The notes below the pieces were generated by a model. That model was given only the letters and a program-made list of their open reading frames with translations, was not told where the DNA came from and searched no databases. Positions 29,198-39,255 of a stretch of 64,000 bases of DNA are shown here, piece after piece. The position numbers and the translations under genes are program-made. Within the stretch, counting starts at the first letter, position 1. Each line of letters starts with the position of its first letter. Location: the NCBI RefSeq assembly GCF_001686925.1, contig NZ_LVEN01000035.1, positions 310,001 to 374,000 of the forward strand, given 5' to 3'. This DNA is from Flavobacterium piscis. GTDB lineage: Bacteria; Bacteroidota; Bacteroidia; Flavobacteriales; Flavobacteriaceae.

Positions 29198-32100
29198 CTA
29201 ATTATTCAAATGAGAGATTTTATATTCAGTAGGCGATAAATTATAAAACTTTTTAAATTCTTTGCTAAAATGTTTTCTATCATTAAAACCCACCATATAT
29301 GTCACTTCAGACACTGAATAACTGGTATTTGTCAATAAACTGGCTGCTTTCTTTAATCGCATATTTTTTATCAAACCAGCAACAGATTGGTTGGTAAGCG
29401 TTTGTACTTTTTTATAAAGAACGGTTCTGCTCATTCCTATTTCCTTAACCAAATCATTGACATCAAAATTAGTATTATCGATATTTAATTCAATGATATG
29501 CATTAGTCTTTTTACAAATAAACCTTCGGGCGTGTTGACATTTTCCTGTTCAGCATCTGTAATAAATCCTTCCCCGTATTTCTGACGCATTATCTCTTTG
29601 GCTGATAATAAATTTGCAATCGTAAGCTTCAATTCCTCAATACTAAAAGGTTTCGAAATATACGCATCTGCTCCTGTCGAAAGTCCTTCGATCCTGTTTA
29701 AAGTAGACGATTTTGCGGTTAAGAGAATAACGGGAATATGATTGGTATTGAGATTGGTTTTTAAAATTTTACACAATTCAAAACCGTCCATTTCAGGCAT
29801 CATAACATCACTTACAATAAGATCCGGAATTTCTTTTTCCATGTATTCTAGTGCTTTTATTCCGTCTGTAAATTTCAGGACTTTGTACTCGTAATATAAA
29901 ATATCATATACAAAGGACAATACTTCTTCGTTGTCTTCTATAACGAGAATTGTTTTTTTCGCACTGTTTTCCGGTTCCTCATGATCTTCTGCTTCATAGG
30001 TTTCGATTTCGGTTTTCACATCCGAAATTGGACTTGCGTTCTCTTCTATTTTTATGGCATTTTCAACGATCTGTGATTTTTTAAAATGATCTTTTCCTTT
30101 CTTTAAAGTAATGGTAAATATGGTATTAAAATTGGCATCGGCTTCTGTTTGTACTTTAATTTCTCCGTGATGCAGTTCTACAATACTTTTGCTTAAAGCA
30201 AGACCAATTCCGCTTCCCAAATTCGCGCTTCCACGATCGTCTAATTGAAAAAAGTTTTTAAAAATTTTCTTTTTCCTGTTTTCCGGAATACCAATTCCGT
30301 TGTCTTTTACTTTTATTTCTATACAATCTGAATCTTCTCTTTGTTCTACAGCTAAAGTGATTCGGCCGTTTTTACTGGTAAATTTAAAGGCATTCGAAAG
30401 CAGATTATAAATGACTTTCTCCATCTGATTTTTATCAAAATAAATCAAAGCGGTATTGATATTGAGCACAAATTTGTAATCGATTTTTTTCTCGACGGCA
30501 AATCCACGAAACGATTCGTAAATATCAAAACAGAAGGAAACGATGTCTTGTTGTTCGCAATAAATTTTCATACTGCCTTTTTCGGCTTTCCTGAAATCCA
30601 TTAATTCATTGACTAATTTTAATAATCGGTCAGAATTATTTTTGATGACTTTGAGTTTGTGTTCGAGATTCGAATTCTTTTCGGCACTATTTAAAAGTTC
30701 CTCAACCGGTCCGCTTATCAGTGTTAACGGCGTTCTGATTTCATGCGAAACATTGGTAAAGAAATCCAGTTTCATTTTATACAACTCTTCTTGTCTTTCT
30801 TTTTCAACCTGTTCGAGATAAAATGCCTGTTTTAATAATTCCCTATTTCTAAAAAATCGGAATAATAAAACAGAACCGGCAAACAATAATCCGAAATAGA
30901 AAATATATGCCCACCAGGTTTTCCACCACGGCGGCAGCATAATAATTTTTAAGGTTTTTACGGCTGGATTCCATTTTCCGCCGCCATCTGAAGTTTTAAT
31001 TTTTAAAAGGTACGTTCCTGAATTTAGATTGGTTAGATTGATATAATGCTGTGAACCAATAGTATGCCAGTCATCTTTATTAAAAGAACTTTCTAATTTA
31101 TAGGCATATTCATTTTTCTCTGGCGTTACAAAGTTCATCGCACTAAATTCAAGACCTACATAACCCTGATCATGACTCAAAGTAATTTCCTGAGTTTCAC
31201 TGATATCTTCTTTTAAATCTACCTCTTTATTTCCTGGTCTGATTTCTTCATTGTTGACAATCAGTTTTGTTAGAACAATCTCGGCATTATCCGGAGTCTT
31301 GATGAGTTTTAACGGATTAAAAACGATCAATCCGTTTGAAGATCCGAAGATCAACTCATTATCATTTAATCTCAAACTGCTGTTGTTTGAAAACTGTTTT
31401 ACCTTTAAACCATCTTTTGAGGAATAAGATGTAATTTCAAAATCTGAAATATTGGGAATCGTTTTAAACTTCTTTGTTCTTATTTTATACAATAAATTAT
31501 TATCGCTGACCCAGATATTTCCTTCTCCATCTTCTGAAATGCTTTTTATGGTTTCGTCTGTAAAACCCATTGCGCGGTTGATTTCGAAAAAATGTCCGGA
31601 ATTTTCATTCAACAAATTGATCCCCCCGCTTTCAGCGCCTACCCAAAATCTTTTCTTCGAATCGGTAAACATTACGGTAAGACTGTTATTGGGCAATCCG
31701 CTCGCTTTACCTGATTTATAGATTTTGGTAACTCTTTTCAGTTTTTTGTCGAAAAAATTCAGACCGTATTGTGTGGCGATCCATAAACCATTTTCGCGAT
31801 TTGCGATATCTGTAATAAAATTATCGCTGAGTGCATTTGAAGTCCCGTCGGCCATGTAACTTTCGATAGTACCGTCCGGAAGTATTTTTTTTAATCCGTT
31901 TCCGTTAGTTCCCACCCACAAATCTCCGTTATCACCCAATAATGAAGTTATCGGTCGGTTACGTTCTTTTGGATTTGGAGAAAGTACTATTTTACTGAAT
32001 GTTTTGTTGCTTTTATTGAATTTAAAAAGTCCGTTAAAAGTTCCGCAGAATAAATTCTCATTTTGATTTACCAAAGCAGTAATCATGTTTACGCTTTTAT

Positions 32101-33325
32101 CAAAATCATTAGTATCAATTAAATAAGCAGTATTGCTTTTGCTCCTGAAATCCAGAAAGTTCAAACCTCCGCCATTTGTTCCTACCCAGACAGCATTATT
32201 ATTTTCTTTGGAAACGGCATTTACGAGTGCACTGTTTAACCCGAAATTGGGTTTTATAACCTCTCGTATGTTTGTAAAATTAGTATTGGTTTTCTGGAAA
32301 AAGTTGACGCCTCCGCCATTTGTCCCAATCCAGATATCGTCGTGGCGGTCTTTTAGGAAACATTTTACATCATCATCAGATAAACTGTAACTTGCAAGCG
32401 GATTGTGCTGGTATTTTGTGAATTCATTTTTATCCTTTTTAAAAACACACAAACCGTTTTTTGTGGCAAACCAAATGGTATTGGCATCTACAGCCACAAT
32501 ATCGTTGACCCAATTTGAAGATAAACTTTTCCCGTTACCAGAATTCTGAAGATAATTTTTTACGGAATTTCCGGCCGCATTAAAATGAAAAACTCCGTTT
32601 GCTTCTGTCGCAAACCATAAGTCGTTGTTTTTTTCCTTTATTATCTTCCAAATCTTTGATTTTAGTAATGCTTCATTTTCTTTTAAGGCTTTAGGAAGTT
32701 CTTTTTTTGAACCATTTTTGGGATCAAAGCATTCCAGTCCTTTTGCCGTGCCCACTAAAACACCGTAATTACGATCGTAAAAGAGTGATAAAACCCTGCT
32801 TTTTCTAAAAGGAGAATTATGATCGTTGGAGATTTCTTCTAATAAATATTGTTTTTTATTAAGGCGTTTGACACCACCAAAAGTTCCAATCCAGATGCGG
32901 TTTTGATCGTCCTGAATGATCGATGAAATGTAGTTTCGCCCGCCTTTTACCTTTTGAACATCGACTCTTAAAAAATCACGTTCTTTTTTCTTAAAAAGGT
33001 TTAAGCCGTTATTAGTCCCTATCCAGAGTTGTCTTTCGTTATCTTCTAAAACAACATTGATGTGATTGTTACTGATGGTATTTAAAATGTCTTTGTTGTA
33101 GGCATATCGTAAAAAACTGTAACCGTCGTAGCTAATTAATCCGTTTGCAGTTCCTATCCAGATAAACCCTTTTTTGGTTTGATGAATGCTTGATATCATA
33201 CTCTGCGAAAAACTGACATCATAATCGATATGATCAAAATATAAATCTGAACTCTGTGCAAGAGAACTCAACGAAATCGAGTACAATAAAATACAACTTA
33301 AAAGATACTTCTTAATGCTTTTCAT
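29198..33325 (-). CDS. Hybrid two-component system regulator (HTCS) of the PUL
   Basis: One-protein sensor, kinase and transcription factor, 1375 aa. Signal peptide (about 1-22), then periplasmic repeats of the two-propeller reg_prop type (many IWIGTNGGG/LWVGTNGNGL motifs, about 30-680), a Y_Y_Y domain (about 690-790), a transmembrane helix near 798, HisKA with SHEIRTPLTL (near 860), HATPase_c with DNGIGIP and GSGIGLALSK, receiver with Asp in LIVSDVMMPEMDG (near 1170), and a C-terminal AraC-type HTH (about 1275-1375). An in-frame ATG at 33352 exists, but starting at 33325 puts the signal peptide at the N-terminus. Likely senses an oligosaccharide released by this PUL and activates susC. Confidence 0.93.
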   Translation of the reverse strand: MKSIKKYLLSCILLYSISLSSLAQSSDLYFDHIDYDVSFSQSMISSIHQTKKGFIWIGTANGLISYDGYSFLRYAYNKDILNTISNNHINVVLEDNERQLWIGTNNGLNLFKKKERDFLRVDVQKVKGGRNYISSIIQDDQNRIWIGTFGGVKRLNKKQYLLEEISNDHNSPFRKSRVLSLFYDRNYGVLVGTAKGLECFDPKNGSKKELPKALKENEALLKSKIWKIIKEKNNDLWFATEANGVFHFNAAGNSVKNYLQNSGNGKSLSSNWVNDIVAVDANTIWFATKNGLCVFKKDKNEFTKYQHNPLASYSLSDDDVKCFLKDRHDDIWIGTNGGGVNFFQKTNTNFTNIREVIKPNFGLNSALVNAVSKENNNAVWVGTNGGGLNFLDFRSKSNTAYLIDTNDFDKSVNMITALVNQNENLFCGTFNGLFKFNKSNKTFSKIVLSPNPKERNRPITSLLGDNGDLWVGTNGNGLKKILPDGTIESYMADGTSNALSDNFITDIANRENGLWIATQYGLNFFDKKLKRVTKIYKSGKASGLPNNSLTVMFTDSKKRFWVGAESGGINLLNENSGHFFEINRAMGFTDETIKSISEDGEGNIWVSDNNLLYKIRTKKFKTIPNISDFEITSYSSKDGLKVKQFSNNSSLRLNDNELIFGSSNGLIVFNPLKLIKTPDNAEIVLTKLIVNNEEIRPGNKEVDLKEDISETQEITLSHDQGYVGLEFSAMNFVTPEKNEYAYKLESSFNKDDWHTIGSQHYINLTNLNSGTYLLKIKTSDGGGKWNPAVKTLKIIMLPPWWKTWWAYIFYFGLLFAGSVLLFRFFRNRELLKQAFYLEQVEKERQEELYKMKLDFFTNVSHEIRTPLTLISGPVEELLNSAEKNSNLEHKLKVIKNNSDRLLKLVNELMDFRKAEKGSMKIYCEQQDIVSFCFDIYESFRGFAVEKKIDYKFVLNINTALIYFDKNQMEKVIYNLLSNAFKFTSKNGRITLAVEQREDSDCIEIKVKDNGIGIPENRKKKIFKNFFQLDDRGSANLGSGIGLALSKSIVELHHGEIKVQTEADANFNTIFTITLKKGKDHFKKSQIVENAIKIEENASPISDVKTEIETYEAEDHEEPENSAKKTILVIEDNEEVLSFVYDILYYEYKVLKFTDGIKALEYMEKEIPDLIVSDVMMPEMDGFELCKILKTNLNTNHIPVILLTAKSSTLNRIEGLSTGADAYISKPFSIEELKLTIANLLSAKEIMRQKYGEGFITDAEQENVNTPEGLFVKRLMHIIELNIDNTNFDVNDLVKEIGMSRTVLYKKVQTLTNQSVAGLIKNMRLKKAASLLTNTSYSVSEVTYMVGFNDRKHFSKEFKKFYNLSPTEYKISHLNN

Positions 33326-33526
33326 ATATAGAATAAAATAAGAGCTCAACAATAAATTTTGAATGGATCTGATACAAAAGAGGTGTCAAACGTCCTGCAA
33401 GGTAAATCTAATACAAAAATCAGCAGTCTCTATATTTTCTTTTTAAGGGGTGTATTTGTACTTATTGTAATGTGATTAAGGGTGAAATGGGTATGTTTTC
33501 CTATTCTGTATATTTTAATTTTCTTT

Positions 33527-36500
33527 TTATTTAGGCAGTTTAAAAGTAAAATAAATTCTTTGTACAATCGTAGATAATCTTCGCTCTTGACTTCTGTCGT
33601 CTTTTCGTTCTATATTCCCAACACTTAAATGGAGCATTAAGGATTCTCTTGTTGTTTCATTATAAATATACCCCTCTAATTTCCCTTTTCTTATGCGTAC
33701 TAAGGCAAAAGCTCCACCTATAAGTATCTGTGCAAGATTAGAATCGAAGTGTTTGTCAAGACTTTCAATAGCATAAGTTAACGTTGGACTAAACTCCAGA
33801 TTAATTTTTAGATCCTTACTATCCGGTTTATTTACAAAATCATAATTAGTTTGTATTAATAATTTTAAGGTTTCTTCCATGATTTCGTTAATCATTCGGT
33901 CTTTAAGAATATCCTGCGCAAATTTATGTTTATAAAAATCAAAATCACGACTCTGTTTTCCAGTGCCAGTTGCAAATTCATAGAGTAACATTGCCACTGT
34001 AGCATCAGAGCTTTTTCTAAATAATGATTCTTTTCCATTTTCATCCGTAAAGTGCCTGATTCCTGGATAAATTTGGTTTGCTACTTTTTCAATTAGATTT
34101 CCAGTTATTTCATTAGGCAACTGAACAATTTCTTCTTTTACTTTATTTTGTATTTTATTTCCTTTTTCCTCTATCTTTTCTACAATTTTTTCCTTCAGCA
34201 TTTTTCTTATATCATTAATTTCCTTTATATTTTCATATAAATTTTTAATATAATCAATGTATGTTTCACTATAATGATTACTTAATTTTGTTCTTTCAAA
34301 TTCTTCTTTGATTTCATCATAAAGTTCTCCCAAGTCAGATGTAATTTCTTCTTCAATATCTATTAATGAATATATAACCTCTTCGATTATTGAAATTCCC
34401 GTATTTAAAAAAGCTATGACAACCTCATCCAAATTCACCAATATATAGATTGACTTTTCTTTAAGTTTCTTTTTTATTCTAGATAATCGGTCAAATAATT
34501 TGAATTCCTTTAAGTATTTTGGCTCCTCTTTTACTGCATCTTTTTGGTCAATTCTAAAGTATCTGGTTTTTCTACTGTTTTCTCTAGGATTCTCAATTAT
34601 TTTATCGAAATTATCAACTTTAAAACTATCGCTAAGTTTTAAATAGTACAATTTTTTTACCAGTATTTGTCCAAGTTTTACTCTGTCCTCGTATTTCGCA
34701 AAATTGAAAATTACTTTTCCATTTTTAGTAAAATGTTTTTCCATGATATCTTCTATAATATCCGGAGCCATCCAAACTGCAAAATTTTCATTAATCTGTC
34801 TAACAATATCATCAAATTCTTTGTTTCCGGTAGTTTCCGGAACTTCATCAAATGATTTTTTTAGAAAACTATTGTTTAGATCCTTAAAAGAAGAGTTTAT
34901 ATAATCCTGAACCAAAGTTTGTTCAAACTCTACCAATTTGAAATCTAATTCTTGTTTTGATAAATTTTTAAAACTTTGTTTATTTCCTTTTGCATCAATA
35001 AATTCACCACTCAACTTTCCTTTTCCTTTTAAAAGTAGTTTTACGTTATTCATATTATCCGCAAATAAATACTTATTTCCTCCCTTTAAAAATTCATCAG
35101 TTTCGTCAGATAAAAACCAAAGATTTAAAGGCATTTCTGGCCCTCCTAATGCCATTTCGCCTTTTAATGCAGTTTCAACAGATCCCATTGTTACTCTTGC
35201 TGCAGCATCAAACCATTCAGATATTATTCCTTTAGTTTTCAAGTATGCATCGACGAATTTGTAATAAGCATGTCGCTGTGCAATTGTATTATAAAGATAA
35301 TGTCGATCATTTATAGTATTATACAATGAGGCTTTCCAAAAAGTAGACCTTTGATCATCTGGCATAGAAATTCTATCTTTGTCATACCATTGTCCCAATT
35401 TTAGTTTAGGATATTTACCTGTGTTGTAGTCTCTTGTCACTTCGCCTGTGCCATATTTAATCTCTAATTCAGCTAATAAAGTTCTGGCCCAAATAAAGTA
35501 CATACTTTCTACTCCAAGATCCGGGTACATTTTTTGAGGCGTTAAATCCGGATATATTATTTTCTGAGTTTGAATTGTTATTTTATCAGGTAAATTAGGA
35601 AATACTGATTTTAACAAAACAAACAATTCATCGTGTTCTGAAAATAGTTGTTGAATATTTACATCAGGATTTTTAATTTCTCTAATCAATCTTTTATAAT
35701 AGGCAAATAATTTTTTATCATCGCTTTCTTTTAGTAATTGATACAGCTTTGCGAGCATTGACTCACTAACTTCTACCCAATTTAGATTGTAAATGGTAAC
35801 TTCATCAATTGCAGGAAGACGCCATTTTTTTAATCCGAAATACATTTTTGTAAAAAGTTCGTGATCTGGTTTGCCATCAAAATCCTGCGCAGTAGCTCCT
35901 TGCTCAAAAGCTTTCGAAATACCAGTCCAATATGCTTTTTCGACAGTATTTTTCGCTCGAATTGCAATTTCTAATTTCTTTTTGATCTCTGCTTTAATAG
36001 TTTTTGGAGAAGGCTCACTATTTCCAGGCACTTTGAGAGTTTGTTGTGTTGCAACATTCGCATAGGTTTGGGTTGTTATGCCATTAGTCAGGTTTATAGT
36101 ACTATTTTCTGCTCCTGCTGTTGGAGGAGTAGTGTTGTCTGATTTAGTAGAATTAATTATTGTTTTACTAATGTTATCAGCAACGCCTCCTCCGACTAGA
36201 GCGCTTGAAGTTGATGTGGTTAAACCTGTTGAAAGATTAAAGTTTGCCATTGTATCCCCAGAAACCGAAGAAGTATTGCTAATCGATTCCATCGGATTTT
36301 GCATTGTTACGGCAGTAGTATCGATCGCGCTTCCTTCGGCTGAGGCAATAGAATTATTTAAAATAGCAGTTGCATTTTGATTTTTTTGCTCCTGCCATAA
36401 TTGTACGATATCTTTTTGCTGGCTCATTTCTTTTGAAACTTTAGCCAGCTCTTTTATTATGGTTTCGGTTAAATGTTCTGAACTTTTTATATCAGTACTA

Positions 36501-36544
36501 TTTTGTATGGAAAGATTGAAATTATGCATTACATTTTTACTCAT
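33527..36544 (-). CDS. Large protein of unknown function (1005 aa), expressed from a tail-regulon promoter; candidate cargo or structural protein
   Basis: Not recognised. The frame is open to an ATG at 36580, but that start lies inside the promoter on this strand (-7 box at 36573-36566), so the ATG at 36544 is chosen. Residues 1-180 are Ser/Thr/Asn-rich and low-complexity, like a flexible export or packaging tail. About 185-700 is a globular helical region rich in Tyr/Trp; about 700-830 holds a hydrophobic stretch (IYILVNLDEVVIAFLNTG) and charged coiled-coil-like helices; the C-terminal 170 residues look beta-rich and end near a strand YFTFKL. No signal peptide. It is divergent from fibre gene 1, and the mirror-image promoter pair ties it to the particle. 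Candidates: toxin or cargo loaded in the tube, a displaced tape measure, or a tail-associated enzyme. Confidence 0.7.
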   Translation of the reverse strand: MSKNVMHNFNLSIQNSTDIKSSEHLTETIIKELAKVSKEMSQQKDIVQLWQEQKNQNATAILNNSIASAEGSAIDTTAVTMQNPMESISNTSSVSGDTMANFNLSTGLTTSTSSALVGGGVADNISKTIINSTKSDNTTPPTAGAENSTINLTNGITTQTYANVATQQTLKVPGNSEPSPKTIKAEIKKKLEIAIRAKNTVEKAYWTGISKAFEQGATAQDFDGKPDHELFTKMYFGLKKWRLPAIDEVTIYNLNWVEVSESMLAKLYQLLKESDDKKLFAYYKRLIREIKNPDVNIQQLFSEHDELFVLLKSVFPNLPDKITIQTQKIIYPDLTPQKMYPDLGVESMYFIWARTLLAELEIKYGTGEVTRDYNTGKYPKLKLGQWYDKDRISMPDDQRSTFWKASLYNTINDRHYLYNTIAQRHAYYKFVDAYLKTKGIISEWFDAAARVTMGSVETALKGEMALGGPEMPLNLWFLSDETDEFLKGGNKYLFADNMNNVKLLLKGKGKLSGEFIDAKGNKQSFKNLSKQELDFKLVEFEQTLVQDYINSSFKDLNNSFLKKSFDEVPETTGNKEFDDIVRQINENFAVWMAPDIIEDIMEKHFTKNGKVIFNFAKYEDRVKLGQILVKKLYYLKLSDSFKVDNFDKIIENPRENSRKTRYFRIDQKDAVKEEPKYLKEFKLFDRLSRIKKKLKEKSIYILVNLDEVVIAFLNTGISIIEEVIYSLIDIEEEITSDLGELYDEIKEEFERTKLSNHYSETYIDYIKNLYENIKEINDIRKMLKEKIVEKIEEKGNKIQNKVKEEIVQLPNEITGNLIEKVANQIYPGIRHFTDENGKESLFRKSSDATVAMLLYEFATGTGKQSRDFDFYKHKFAQDILKDRMINEIMEETLKLLIQTNYDFVNKPDSKDLKINLEFSPTLTYAIESLDKHFDSNLAQILIGGAFALVRIRKGKLEGYIYNETTRESLMLHLSVGNIERKDDRSQERRLSTIVQRIYFTFKLPK

Positions 36545-36565
36545 CGCTTGGTGTTTTTCTGGGTG

Positions 36566-36627
36566 TAAAAGTAGTATCATCGTTTTTGATTTCTAAATTT
36601 CAAACCACTTGTATTCAGTAGTTTCAG
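36566..36627 (-). promoter_or_regulatory. Tail-regulon promoter, minus-strand site driving the 1005-aa gene
   Basis: On the minus strand CTGAAACTACTGA (36627-36615), 41 bp, then TACTTTTACACCC (36573 downwards). Inverted mirror of the next site, giving a divergent promoter pair. Confidence 0.78.
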
Positions 36628-36642
36628 CAAGTTATCTTTCTA

Positions 36643-36704
36643 CTGAAACTACTGAATAGAGCAAGCTGAATTTTATTAAAAACATATTCCTTTTCCTACT
36701 TTTG
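36643..36704 (+). promoter_or_regulatory. Tail-regulon promoter, plus-strand site driving fibre operon 1
   Basis: CTGAAACTACTGA (36643-36655), 41 bp, then TACTTTTG (36697-36704), a full TAnnTTTG match. No TTG -33 element is obvious, suggesting activator dependence. The motif contains 9-bp-spaced CTACTGAA direct repeats. Confidence 0.78.
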
Positions 36705-36833
36705 CTTTCTCCAAAACAAAAAATAATACCTATTGATTTTTAAACAATCATATTTGTATTCCGCTCTTATTTTTCAAAAAAAAAAAAAAAAATACCACTC
36801 GCCTTTATTATTAATCACTTTAAAATAGCCGTT

Positions 36834-37067
36834 ATGGATTTTTTATTATCTGGAGGCATCCGAAAAATGCCCAAAATTCCCGACAAGAGTACTTTTTATT
36901 CTTTTCTGTCAAAGATAAATTCCGCTAAAGAAATTTGTCTCAACTCTAATAAATGGACATTTATTAAAACCTTCAATTGTATTGATCATCATCTCAATAC
37001 TAAAAGAGTTGACTTTATCGCAATCTCTAATTATATAATTAAAAAAATATGGCAATTCAAACATTAA
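36834..37067 (+). CDS. Small leader protein upstream of fibre gene 1 (77 aa)
   Basis: Unknown function. It begins MDFLLSGGIRKMPKIPDKSTF, clearly related to the 37-aa ORF at 40135 that precedes fibre 2 (shared L-S-x-G-x-R-K-M-P-K-I-P-x-K pattern), so the start is conserved at two loci. The two C-termini do not match. The ORF overlaps the fibre start (37049) by 19 nt in another frame, consistent with translational coupling. It is the first ORF after a tail-regulon promoter. It could be a minor particle protein, an assembly factor or a regulatory leader. Confidence 0.5.
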   Translation: MDFLLSGGIRKMPKIPDKSTFYSFLSKINSAKEICLNSNKWTFIKTFNCIDHHLNTKRVDFIAISNYIIKKIWQFKH

Positions 37068-39253
37068 ACACTATAAAAAATTGGTTTAAAACAGGTTCAA
37101 AACCTTCTCAGGATCAATTCTGGGATACTTGGGATTCTTTTCGACACAAATATGAAAAAGTACCTATAAAAGATATTGAAGAACTTGAAACTACGCTGGA
37201 TACAAAAGCTGAAAAATCGCAGTTAGACGATCATAAAAACGATCAAATTGCCCATGCTGGTTTATTTTCAGGTAAAGAAGATAAATATCAAAAAGGTGTG
37301 GCGGGCGGTTATGTTCCGTTAGACGAGTTTTCAAAAATTGCTCATCAGTATCTAAATTTAGTCAACAACTTAACAGCGGGAGGTGAAAACTCAATACTAT
37401 CAGCTGAACAAGGTGTTGTTTTGCAAAACCAAATAGACAATATTAATAGATTCTTAAAATGTGATAATGTTGATCTCGATACAGTTCAGAAAATTGTAGA
37501 TGCTGTTACACAAATTCAAACGTCAATAGATACTATTTTAGTAAATGACCTTACTTTGGGAGGTGTTACAAAAGCTTTGACAGCAGAGATGGGGAAAATT
37601 TTAGACCTGAATAAAGAAGATAAATCGCAAAAAGGTTTGGCTAATGGTTATGCTCCTCTTGATTCATTAACCAAATTAGCGAGTCAATATTTATACATAG
37701 TAAACGATTTGATTACTGGAGGCGCAACATCTATTTTAAGCGCCGAACAGGGTAAGCTGTTACAAAATCAAATAAACGGAATCAATACATTATTGTCGTC
37801 TGATAATATTGATTTGGATACCATTCAGGAGATAGTTGATGCAATTGAAAACGTTGAATCTTACTTGTCAACTATCTTGGTCAACGACCTTAAAACAGGA
37901 GGAGTTGCTAAAGCATTGACAGCCGAAATGGGTAAGCAGTTGGATCAAATTAAATTGACAGCAACACTTGCAACGGATGCCGAAACGCAAACTACTGTAT
38001 CTGTTGCAGAAGATAACAAAGTCGTTAGTCGATCTAAATTGTTCAATTGGTGGGAAAGTATGAAATCGCAAGCTCAAACAATTAAAGCAGTTTGGAATTT
38101 TTCTCAAGGTTTAAAGGTTAATAATAGTACAGGAAATTATGTCTACACAACTCAAATATTAGAAGATGTGTTTATTTCACAATTAGTGAGTGCTGGGTTA
38201 GGTACGTATAAAGTGCAATATAACTGGGAATCAATAAAATGGTTTTTGCCAAATGGCTTTTATACACAACTTATTCCTAATGCCAGTCCAACACAAAATA
38301 ACCAAATTAAATTGCCTAATAAAGCAGGGACAGTTGCTTTGATAAATGATTTTGTTACTACTGCATCTGGTACAACAACAACTCCTGCTGTTATTGTGCC
38401 TAACGGATTATTAACAACAGTTCCTCAAAATGGAGCAATTGAACGTGATTCAAATGGTATCTTATGGGAAACACATGGAAATGTTAGAACTAAAATAACT
38501 TCTACCATTCAAAACAATCTAACAACGACCAATACAAATGATGTTCTTGATGCAAAACAAGGCAGTGTTATTATGGGGTATATTAGTGTTTTAGGGTCAT
38601 TAATGGAGGGATTTAGAAATTCAACTCAAGGTCGTTCAGAATATAAGATTTTAAACTTATCGACAATTACAAGCGATTCAGCCGAGCAGAACATATTGCA
38701 CCCTTATTTGCTAAAAACCATTGGAGCAATTAACTTGATAAATGCAACTTTTAGATTTTACAATCCGGGCAGTTTAGCACTATATAATAATCCTGCAAAT
38801 AGAGATATTGATCCGAGTTCAGTGAATACAAATGATAAATTAATGTCAGATATGGATTTTATAATTCAAACAAAACCATTCTGTGGCGCAAATTTATTAA
38901 AACTTAAAATCAATTTGCAAGGATGGGGCAAAATGTTAATATTTAGAAGGTCTAATGCAAATACAGCGGCATATGCAAGGCCTTTTACCTTAATTGCGAG
39001 TATTGATTTTGGAAATTCTTCAGAGCCAGGTACTGGTGTGATAATAAATCAAGCAATTAAGACATCATTTTCAGATGGTATTCTAGGCTTTATACTCGTG
39101 CACGGAACTAATACTTATTATAACTCCTGCTACACAATAAATTATTTGAGTTTTGCTCCTGATATGGCCACTCTTAATGGAGGAAGTGTAACACCAGTTA
39201 TAAACTCTGCTTTCGAAACTCAAACAACAGATATTTCAAATATAAATTTATAA
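37049..39253 (+). CDS. Tail fibre protein 1 (734 aa)
   Basis: Particle fibre. The first 45 residues (MAIQTLNTIKNWFKTGSKP..QFWDTWDSFRHK) are nearly identical in three genes of this locus and would anchor fibres to the baseplate. Next come tandem repeats of about 100 residues (ILVNDLTLGGVTKALTAEMGK, KGLANGYAPLDSLTKLASQYL, NLTAGGENSILSAEQG), a pattern of phage fibre shafts, at about 80-310. The C-terminal 400 residues are unrelated to fibres 2 and 3 and probably form the receptor-binding tip. Followed after 2 nt by a broken gene. No trimeric coiled coil or chaperone domain is obvious. Confidence 0.82.
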   Translation: MAIQTLNTIKNWFKTGSKPSQDQFWDTWDSFRHKYEKVPIKDIEELETTLDTKAEKSQLDDHKNDQIAHAGLFSGKEDKYQKGVAGGYVPLDEFSKIAHQYLNLVNNLTAGGENSILSAEQGVVLQNQIDNINRFLKCDNVDLDTVQKIVDAVTQIQTSIDTILVNDLTLGGVTKALTAEMGKILDLNKEDKSQKGLANGYAPLDSLTKLASQYLYIVNDLITGGATSILSAEQGKLLQNQINGINTLLSSDNIDLDTIQEIVDAIENVESYLSTILVNDLKTGGVAKALTAEMGKQLDQIKLTATLATDAETQTTVSVAEDNKVVSRSKLFNWWESMKSQAQTIKAVWNFSQGLKVNNSTGNYVYTTQILEDVFISQLVSAGLGTYKVQYNWESIKWFLPNGFYTQLIPNASPTQNNQIKLPNKAGTVALINDFVTTASGTTTTPAVIVPNGLLTTVPQNGAIERDSNGILWETHGNVRTKITSTIQNNLTTTNTNDVLDAKQGSVIMGYISVLGSLMEGFRNSTQGRSEYKILNLSTITSDSAEQNILHPYLLKTIGAINLINATFRFYNPGSLALYNNPANRDIDPSSVNTNDKLMSDMDFIIQTKPFCGANLLKLKINLQGWGKMLIFRRSNANTAAYARPFTLIASIDFGNSSEPGTGVIINQAIKTSFSDGILGFILVHGTNTYYNSCYTINYLSFAPDMATLNGGSVTPVINSAFETQTTDISNINL

Positions 39254-39255
39254 AG

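Noticed and set aside
36545..36580. Longer start of the 1005-aa gene at 36580
   Set aside because: It would place the start codon upstream of the predicted -7 box and transcription start on that strand.
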